Notes under the pieces: model-generated
What the model was told of the DNA's origin: nothing
Database searches by the model: none
What the model saw: only the letters and a program-made list of their open reading frames with translations
Made by a program: the position numbers and the translations under genes
In this document: piece by piece, positions 55,795-64,000 of the stretch
Layout: each line of letters begins with the position of its first letter
Position numbering within the stretch: the first letter of the stretch is position 1
NCBI GenBank assembly: GCA_028752905.1
Contig: JAQNBH010000013.1
Span: forward strand, 28,826,739-28,890,738
Direction of reading: 5' to 3'
DNA from: Cladorhizidae sp. MBARI D1340-BT2
Lineage: Eukaryota > Porifera > Demospongiae > Poecilosclerida > Cladorhizidae
DNA length: 64,000 nt

Positions 55795-58700
55795 TCACAT
55801 GACCACTGCCAGCACAGCAGTAAGTGCAGCTGAGATGAGAAGAATAAAACTGTGAGCGAGTTTGTACCCCGAGCTATCTCCAGAACCACTTTCTCCAGAA
55901 CTACTTTCTCCTTCCTCCATATGGTAAGCAGCTTTCATCGGCTGGTTAGTGTTGACGACCTGTTCCACAGAATCACTCGACCTGCCACCAAGAACCTAGT
56001 ATACATCAAGGATAAACAATTCTCCAAATTTATCCTTGTAGTAAGCGCCTACTCCATCTCTGCAGCGAAAGTTTAGAGTACTGATAGTCTATGAGGTTGT
56101 TTGAACCGGAGAAGCAATGTCTATTGCCTACTCCAAAATAGTCGAAGCCGAGGCTCTGGGCAGCCTTGGCACATGTGCTAATTGGATCAGCTCTCATATC
56201 AGGGTTATCATGAAGATCAGGGGTTTCCTCCAGAGAATAAACATGATAGGATCTTAAGCGGTGGTACCAACAGTCATGATGCCTGAAACCTGCACACACA
56301 CACACACACATGCATACACACATGCACACACACAAATATTGTGGTCATTGCATAGTTTGATTTTCACTTTTAAAGGGAAAATATGCAGTTTCAAATGACA
56401 GGAGTTGTATTATGAGATTATGATTGCTAATGATATGAACAAAATCAGTGGGCAATTTCTTCAAAAGTTAAAATTGTCAACCAACGCATCTGTGCTGGTT
56501 ATAAGGTTGCAGTCAATGCAGTTAGTTGTTTATGTTGTGCGATGGATGTACGTGCATGCCCACTATATTTATTACCAGTGCAAAGATGTACATGCACAAG
56601 CAAACAAGCTTCAAGTTTATCTTCAAATCAGCTTTTTGGTTTTTGAAGCCAATTTTTGTGATTAAGACCGAAGTATTTCAGTTGAAATGTTTGTTTCAAA
56701 CCCCCTAAAAGCGGAGTTAAAGCATATTACGATGTCAGCTGAGAGTAATCGTACAAGTTTGACCAATCAAGTTTAGCAAGGAAAATAATGTGAGAAAGCA
56801 TGACTGACACCTGATGGAGTTTTGGTTTGTACAAAGAATTAGTTCCCAATAGATCTTTCTTGCCCCAATGCTCTCTCTAGACTGCATTCATTCATTATTT
56901 GAGGGTTGATTTTTTATTGGGGAACTGGGTGGATTGAGGAGGGGAGAGGTCTGTTACCCACTTTACTTACCCTGAGTTACACAGGAGATGTCAGTGTTAC
57001 ATTTCTTGTACGCAAAATATAAGCCTGCACAAGTGTTTCCATTCAGACATGTACGTGTTCGCCGCCTGACCCCTTCTTGGCACGTGCTACTACATGAAGA
57101 CCAGCTACCCCAGGACGACCACGTGGCAGCTAAAGGACAAAACAAATCACGACATTCTCATTAATATTCCATAATTCAGCATAGAATGGATGTAGCTCTC
57201 CTACACTCACTTGTTGGGCAGTCATGTGTGTTGCAATCCCTGAACTCTTGCCTATTTCCCACACAAGTGTTTCCCTTCACACAAGACCTGATTCTCGTAT
57301 GTCTTCCTCCATTGCAAGCTTTCGAACAAACACTCCACGATCCCCACAAGCTCCAGAAAGCAACAACTAGAGAAGAAATCAGGGGTCATCACAACTGTTG
57401 TAGCATTTAAGGAGCCACTCGCTGACACAAGATGAAGTATCGAGCACGAGTGACTATAAGTGGTATAGCTTACCAGGGCAGGGTTCAGTTCTGCATTGCT
57501 GCTTCTCAATGTTGCTGCCTTTACAATTGTTTCCATTGCAAGTCCTCATTCGTGTCATGCTGCCACCATTGCAGGTCCTAGAGCAGAGAGACCAGGGTGA
57601 CCAGGAGACCCAGGAGGAGAGAGATCCGGAATCTTTTAATAAATAAAAAATTAAGACGACTTAATATTACAACTTTTATTAAGCTAGACAAAGCTAGAAT
57701 ATATAAAGAAATTTAGAATCATTGAATGGATGTGAGAAAATCAATCTTATTGGAGACATATTATATATATGACACTCATTGTCAACTATATATATATAAT
57801 AGCTCTGCCATTGTAGCCATGCTTTACTATAAACTCACCTCCACAATATAGCGTATTTGTATGCTGGATGTCGTATGTTGAAAAGCCTTTTCTCTGCCCC
57901 AGCTTACTAGGGTCGATGGCGGGGTCCACAGGCAAGATCGTGGGTTCCCCATTATCACTGAAAGCCCGGTATGAATAATGCATGATGGAGCCAGTGTCGT
58001 AAGGAACTCCTTGGGTAGTATAGAAGGCTGGGTTGGCCACTTCAAAGTTGCTTTCTTTTCCTAAATGTATGACAAGCAATATTAGACTTGGCAGTACGTG
58101 CTAGTAGATATTGCACTGGCACACAGAAAAACAGGGAACTTGCCTGCTTGAATGTTTTCTGGGAGGATCTTAACAAACATGTCCCAGGCCGACTCTATTC
58201 GTGCCGTCGCCCAAGGGCGTGAAATATCTCATGAATTACTACGCCCTTGTCTCGCAGCCAAAACCAATGGAGATCTTCTGCGGCCCTCCGATTCGACCGA
58301 CATATGAGTAACACCTAGAGAATGAGTTTTATTGTTATCATAAATAGACATTTGAAAATGTGTTTTTTGTAAAATATATATAATGTGTGAGAGAGTGTGA
58401 ATGTGTGTGTGTGTGTGCAGGGTTGGTTTCATTGACACTATAATTCCATTATGTTTTATCTAAGTATTAGATAATGTACTAACCCCCAATCACGGAAGAA
58501 TCTCACATAGTTCTTTTCATCTGTTCGTTCAACAAATCTGATGCATGTTTGATTATGATAGTCGGCAATGGCTTCCATGATGGCTAGTGCTATATAAATA
58601 AATGGAGAAATATTGAAAGTTGAGACTGTAAGACCAAAAAGTGAATATGATTTGTCTTACAGTCGAGGCCATCCAGAAGGTAAGGGACCCTTGCTCCTTC

Positions 58701-58980
58701 CCAGAGTAAGTCTGGGTTCCTTACTACAGCATTCTGTGTGCCATCTCTGTCACTAGGATTGGCAGCTAACTCCATGGAGCTCTGCTGGTCAGGAGTAAGG
58801 ATGATGTCTCCTTCAAAATACCCTATGAATGAGTGATATGGAGATCAATGATGGTTTGTTAGGGCTAAGTGAGCACACAAGTTCCTCACTATCTGTGTAC
58901 TCCCATGAAGGAGTCTGGTCAATGCTGCAAGAACTTGATGCCAACGCAAGAATGAAGATGACAACCTGAAATGTTAACAT
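55795..58980 (-). pseudogene. Astacin-TSP1 metalloprotease pseudogene (duplicon B, minus strand)
   Basis: All nine exons are recognisable: 58980-58890, 58822-58661, 58589-58484, about 58317-58145, 58060-57839, 57632-57474, 57366-57211, 57129-56971 and 56289-55795. Signal peptide, FEGDI propeptide switch, SIMHY Met-turn and three TSP1 repeats are readable. Lesions: 9 bp lost in exon 3 (in frame); in the zinc-site exon a one-base loss near 58250 that leads to an early stop, a CAG-to-TAG change near 58197 and a 4-base loss near 58187, all around the [12 protein letters not shown] motif; and frame loss in the last exon near 56060. The first TSP1 exon (NGGSITRMRTCNGNNCKGSN) matches that of the duplicon A minus-strand gene and differs from the plus-strand genes, so the minus genes form their own lineage. 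The lesions differ from those in 2962-6396. Confidence 0.88.
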
Positions 58981-60004
58981 GATGATGCGCTGATTAGTTC
59001 TGTAACTCTGAATGGACACCGACTTAAGAATTCCTGCTGCTTCTGAAGCTCCTCTGGTGTTGTGCCTCCTTAATTAAATACCTTCACAGGGGCGCATGAC
59101 AGTAGATGCGGTGAGATGCTACAATAGCCCTCATAGTCTGAACTCTGAGATCATTGGACAACGCTGAAATAGTCAGAGTCCTTCTTAGGACTGCCTCTGC
59201 TTCCTGTGTCTATTCAATGAGGACAGTTGTTTTAAATTCTACTGGGATAGCACAGACTCATTAAAGTCACGTATATTGTTCCTGCTTCTATACAAGAAAT
59301 TTCCACAAAAGCAGATACTACTTTATATGGCAGCCAGTGTAAATCTAAGCTCAAACTAACAACTCGAGTCGATGGAATTCTATGACGCGCACTGGGTGAG
59401 AGTTCACTATAATAATGGCTGGCTATTTCACTTTAAAGCAAGTGTGAAAGTTATGCTGAATAATAAGGGTAATATGGTATGCCTTTATTATTACTATTAT
59501 TGTTGTCATTGTAGTTGGTGTTACTATTACTACATGTACTGCTATAAATACTATTATGACTTATTGATGTTGTTAACAGGGGTTTGTTATCATCATTACT
59601 ACTGGTATTATTATTATTATCAATATAATAACCTTCTCTCAATAATCAACTTGAAATTGTACTCTCTCTAAAGAGGGTATTATTTCAAGTTGATTAGTAT
59701 TTGTTATGTCAACTGAGAGTTCATTGAGAGATTATTATTATTATAAATTACTACTACTATTACTATTACTGCTGCCTCTACACTACTACTACTATAATAC
59801 TACTACTACTACTACTATACTACTATTACTACCACTACTACTACTATTATTAATTTTTTTAAAATCTCAATAATCAACTTGAAATTGTATTCTCTCGGCA
59901 TTTTGACTAGATGCTCTATTGTCCTGATGAAGGCTAGAATTTCAAGTTGATTATATTATGTCAACTGAGAGTTTATTGATAGCCCAATACAAACTGGTTT
60001 AGGT

Positions 60005-60255
60005 GTGTGGGTAGGTGGGCGGGCGGGCGGGCATGCAGGTAGGAGGTAGGTGGGTAGGTAGGTAGGTAGGTAGGTGGGTGGATAGGTAGGTAGGTGGGTG
60101 GGTGGGTGGGTGGGTAGGTAGGTAGGTAGGTAGGTAGGTAGGTAGGTAGGTAGGTAGGTAGGTAGGTATATAGGTAGGTAGGTAGGTAGGTAGGTAGGTA
60201 GGTGGGTGGGTGGGTATGTAGGTAGGTAGGTAGGTAGGTGGGTGGGTGGGTGGGT
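60005..60255. repeat. GGTA/GGTG repeat (duplicon B copy)
   Basis: About 250 bp of GGTA and GGTG units with GGCG and GGTATA variants. Thr/Pro/Tyr-rich frames on the minus strand are artefacts. Expanded relative to 7410-7497. Confidence 0.92.
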
Positions 60256-61602
60256 AGCCTTCGAGGGACACTCTGAGTCAAAGTCAGTGTCAGGTAGGGA
60301 GTTAGGCTGGGACATCAGTAGTGGTGGCATATTTACCCCCACGGGGAGGAGCACAATTATTCATTAATCTATATTGTACTCATTTTCCTTATAGCTTCAG
60401 GCTAGTGTGCATTGTGCTGCCATAGCACTGAGCATGCCCAATATTTTAGTACCTTGGTTTGGTATCTATCTTATCATAGCAACAAATATTTGAGCATGCT
60501 CAATTTCTTAATATGAAACTTGGCAGTAGTATGAAAGCTTTGTAGCCAGCCTTGTTGCAGTACCTAACAGCAGACTATATATGACTTGGGCATCACGGGT
60601 GATGTCAGCTCTTTTTGGACCGAATTATATTTGAGAATGGGAAATTTGATTGTGGTGCTTTGGGGGAACAATGGCATTTAATTTTTTAAAAACTTATGGT
60701 TACCACTTTAGAGCTCCGTAGATTCTGTAAACTTCATGGTATGGACTTGATATATAGCTCAAAAGATAGGTCTCTCCGTGTGCTCTCTTTAGATACTAAA
60801 GTATTTTTCATATATATATATAACTATAGGCAAGTTACTAGACCTAAAGTGGAGGGACCTCAAAACCTGAATGCCTGAAACTTCCACATAAATATTTCCA
60901 GATTGCCAAGTGCTAAAGATTTGAATTAGGACCAGTGGCTAGAAGAAGCTCTACTCTATCCAACGACTGTTTTCATTAGGTGCTAAAATGTAAGTATGTA
61001 GTTAAGTGTGTGGGTGGAAAATGAACCATAAGTTAAAAAAAAAATAAAAAAATACCATTGTCCCCCCTCAAGGCACCATTGTTCTCGTTAACTATCAAAC
61101 GAAGAACTATCTAAAGATAGCTAGCTTCTATGCAACTTTTTTCACACTTTCAAAATTAAATTTTGATTGATAGGCGATAGTACATTCTCATCTAATTTGT
61201 ACTTGTAACAGTCAAAATGGCACTCTGCTTTGCCCTGTGCAATTAATCCCAAATGGGTCTTGAATCTCTGTGATTAACCAACACTAATTACGATGATGAT
61301 GATGATGGTGATGATATACATGAACTTATCTTTGCACTTCATATTATATAATGTTAATTTTCTTTCAGATTTCATTGCTATCTGAATGGGAACAATATAT
61401 GTGTGCTTTTATAGAGCAATGAGTTCAGCAAATTCCCAGTGGGGCTAAAAAAATGCATTGGTCAATGCTCGGGAAGCAGAGCTGGTCCAAACAAGGCCTT
61501 GATTAAGCTTAGTCCACTGATCTCAGACCACAGATTGTGTGGGCTATTGTGACATCTCACCCTTCCATACATAGTGATGCTCACACCCTTCACCAGCACG
61601 GG

Positions 61603-61610
61603 TATATAAG
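61603..61610 (+). promoter_or_regulatory. TATA box of the plus-strand astacin B
   Basis: TATATAAG, 111 bp before the ATG at 61721, in the same context as at 8817-8824. Confidence 0.65.
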
Positions 61611-61720
61611 GAGCAGAAAACTCTGCAGTTAAATTAGAACAAAGCCACAACACCAGAAGAGCTTCAGAAGCAGCAGAAATTCTTACGTCGGCGTCCACTG
61701 ATAGTAATCAGCGCATCGTC

Positions 61721-63747
61721 ATGCTAACATTTCAGGTTGTCATCTTCATTCTTGCGTTTGCATCAAGTTCTTGCAGCATTGACCCGACTCCTTCATGGGA
61801 GTACACAGATAGTGAGGAAACTTGTGTGCTCACTTAGCCTTGACAAACCATCATTGATCTCCATGTCACTCATTCATAGGGTATTTTGAAGGAGACATCA
61901 TCCTTACTCCTGACCAGCAGAGCTCCATGGAGGCAGCTGCCAATCCTAGTGACAGAGATGGCACACAGAATGCTGTAGTAAGGAACCCAGACTTACTCTG
62001 GGAAGGAGCAAGGGTCCCTTACCTTCTGGATGGCCTCGACTGTAAGATAAATCATATTCACTTTTTGTCTTAGAGAATCGCAACTTTCAATATTTCTCCC
62101 TTTATTTATATAGCACTAGCTACAGAAGCCATCATGGAAGCCATTGCCGACTATCATAATCAAACATGCATCAGATTTTTTGAACGAACAGATGAAAAGG
62201 ACTATGTGAGATTCTTCCGTGATTGGGGGTGAGTACATTATATAATACTTAGATAAAACATAATGGAATTATAGTGTCAATGAAACCAACCCTGCACACA
62301 CACACACACACATTCACACTCTCTCACACATATATATTTTACAAAAAAAACATTTTCAAATGTCTACTTCTGATAACAATAAAACTTATTCTCTAGGTGT
62401 TACTCATATGTCGGTCGAATCGGAGGGCCGCAGAAGATCTCCATTGGTTTTGGCTGTGAGGACAAGGGCGTAGTAATTCATGAGATATTTCACGCCCTTG
62501 GGCGACGGCACGAACAGAGTCGGCCTGATAGGGACATGTTTGTTAAGATCCTTACAGAAAACATTCAAGCAGGCAAGTTCCCTGTTTTTCTGTGTGCCGG
62601 TGCAATATCTACTAGCACATAGAGCCAAGTCTAATATTGCTTGTCATACATTTAGGAAAAGAAAGCAACTTTGAAGTGGCCAACCCAGCCTTCTATACTA
62701 CCCAAGGAGTTCCTTACGACACTGGCTCCATCATGCATTATTCATACCGGGCTTTCAGTGATAATGGGGAACCCACGATCTTGCCTGTGGACCCCGCCAT
62801 CGACCCTAGTAAACTGGGGCAGAGAAAAGGCTTTTCAACATACGACATCCAGCATGCAAACACGCTATATTGTGGAGGTGAGTTTAGAGTAAAGCATGGC
62901 TACAATGGCAGAGCATATTTAGTTGTTGATGAATATCATATAATGTCTCCAAGAGGATTGATTATCTCGCATCCATTTGATGATTCTATATTATATGTAT
63001 TTCTTGAAATTTGTCTGATGTTGTAATATAATCTTTTTCCTTTAATTAAAGGCTCTGGATCTGTCTCCACCTGGTCCTCCTGGTCGTACTGGTCTCTCTG
63101 CACTAGGATATGTAATGGTGGAACCACGAGACGAACAAGGATATGTAATGGAGGTACCGATTGCAAAGGCAGCAACATAGAGAGAGCACTGTGTGCAACT
63201 GCTCCCTGTCATTGTAAGTTACAATACTTGGAGTTACTTGGTGTGCTCTCGGGTTACTGGACACTAGGTGTCTTGGGTTGGCTGACAAAATGAGCAGGCT
63301 TTGTAAAAATGGAAATTGTGATGGATCCTTCTTTTTCTCTCCTATCTAGTTGTTGCTTTCTGGAGCTCATGGGCATCATGGAGTGTTTGTTCGAAGTCTT
63401 GCAATGGAGGAAGAGATACGAGAATCAGGTCTTGTGTGAGGGGAAACACTTGTGTGGGAAATAGGCAAGAGTTCAGGGATTGCAACACACATGACTGCCC
63501 AACAAGTGAGTGTACGAGAGCTACATCCATTCTATGCCGAGTTATGGAATATTAATAAGAATGTCGTGATTTTTTTTGTCCTTAATAGCTGCCACGTGGT
63601 CGTCCTGGGGTAGCTGGTCTTCATGCAGTAGCACGTGCCAAGAAGGGGTCAGGCGGCGAACACGTACATGTCTGAATGGAAACACTTGTGCAGGCTTATA
63701 TTTTGGGTACAAGAAATGTAACACTGGCATCTCCTGTGTAACACAGG
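61721..63747 (+). CDS. Secreted astacin metalloprotease with three TSP1 domains (duplicon B; last exon outside window)
   Basis: Eight exons, each exactly as long as in the gene at 8935: 61721-61811, 61880-62041, 62114-62228, 62397-62572, 62656-62877, 63052-63213, 63350-63505, 63589-63747. Together they encode 414 open codons: signal peptide, propeptide with FEGDI, the zinc site [19 protein letters not shown], Met-turn SIMHY and three TSP1 repeats. The terminal exon (Cys-rich domain and anchor in the A copy) should lie about 0.6 kb past 63747, beyond the window, so intactness cannot be fully judged. The GC donor after exon 4 (GCAAGT at 62573) is kept. Differences from the A copy are scattered and conservative, for example MEAAANP for MELAANP and RFFERTDE for RFVERTDE. 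Confidence 0.9.
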
Positions 63748-63849
63748 GTAAGTAAATTTGGGTTTGTAGTTAAATCCCTCTCTCAAAGCTATATAACAAA
63801 AAGCCCTCACTAAATCCAACCAAAAAAACTTATGAAATATATACACACA

Positions 63850-64000
63850 CACAAACATAATACTAATTCTGTACTATAACAACCTGGAACATATACACAC
63901 ACATAAACATAATACTCTAATTCTGTACTATAAGAACCTGGAACATATACACACACATAAACATAATACTAATTCTGTACTATAAGAACCTGGAACATAT
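63850..64000. repeat. 52-bp minisatellite in intron 8 of astacin B
   Basis: Same unit as at 11055-11360 (ACACACACATAAACATAATA, TTCTGTACTATAAGAACCTG). The array runs off the right edge of the window. Confidence 0.9.

Larger units (their letters stand above)
58981..61720. other. Divergent intergenic region between head-to-head astacins B
   Basis: Counterpart of 6397-8934 with the same order of elements: trinucleotide microsatellites (about 59485-59620, 59745-59855), snap-back MITEs (59628-59730, 59865-59970), the GGTA array (60005-60255), and the long inverted repeat (about 60655-61090). About 170 bp at roughly 61205-61385 (GATGATGATG near 61290) has no counterpart in A. No gene seen. Confidence 0.7.

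Noticed and set aside
55701..55889. Open frame near the end of the duplicon B pseudogene as a separate gene
   Set aside because: It is the last astacin exon and its 3' flank read in another frame.
60001..60354. Thr/Pro/Tyr-rich secreted protein on the minus strand
   Set aside because: Translation of the GGTA/GGTG repeat; the three minus frames give the same peptide pattern.

Overview
The window looks like metazoan genomic DNA, most plausibly from a sponge. It has spliced genes with short GT-AG introns, AT-rich intergenic DNA, very many micro- and minisatellites, a single-exon TRIM-NHL gene, astacin-TSP1 secreted proteases, and Penelope-like, hAT, pogo, Ty3/gypsy and LINE relics. The sponge assignment is an inference; no marker gene fixes the taxon.

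Layout. (1) 1 to about 11.4 kb (duplicon A) and 53.2 kb to the window end (duplicon B) are two copies of one segment in the same orientation. Each holds a head-to-head pair of astacin genes about 2.5 kb apart. The plus-strand gene (8935-12120 and 61721 onward) is open in every visible exon. The minus-strand gene (2962-6396 and 55795-58980) is a pseudogene in both copies, broken by different lesions. Duplicon A also carries a Penelope-like element (4384-5775) whose repeats contain hammerhead ribozymes on opposite strands. (2) 12.5-14.3 kb is a diverged tandem repeat of about 540 bp. (3) 14.5-17.6 kb is a decayed minus-strand element with an integrase and an Ulp1-type protease. (4) 18.6-27.6 kb is a minisatellite-rich zone containing a broken Ty3/gypsy element. 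(5) 28603-30762 is an intact single-exon TRIM-NHL gene on the minus strand. (6) 31.5-33.5 kb is a decayed LINE with a 31-bp minisatellite inside it. (7) 34.9 kb is a solo Penelope-type repeat with a damaged hammerhead. (8) 36325-38198 is an unbroken (AAT)n tract of about 1.87 kb, followed directly by the end of a retroelement ORF resembling a restriction-like endonuclease, which itself ends in a second (AAT)n tail. (9) 40442-45340 is a DNA transposon with long palindrome-built terminal inverted repeats, an integrase, a CXC domain and an Ulp1 protease, interrupted by a pogo element. (10) 45.8-48.6 kb is another integrase/Ulp1 element with a PHD relic, bordered by a hAT relic (48584-50919) that runs into a 29-bp minisatellite.

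The genes likely to work are the two plus-strand astacins (secreted, probably surface-anchored metalloproteases) and the TRIM-NHL gene (probable RING E3 ligase). The most interesting material is the pair of hammerheads, the (AAT)n-embedded endonuclease element, the integrase-CXC-Ulp1 transposon, and the repeated live/dead astacin pair. Reading frames, splice sites and repeats were read by eye; no alignment, profile search or folding program was run.
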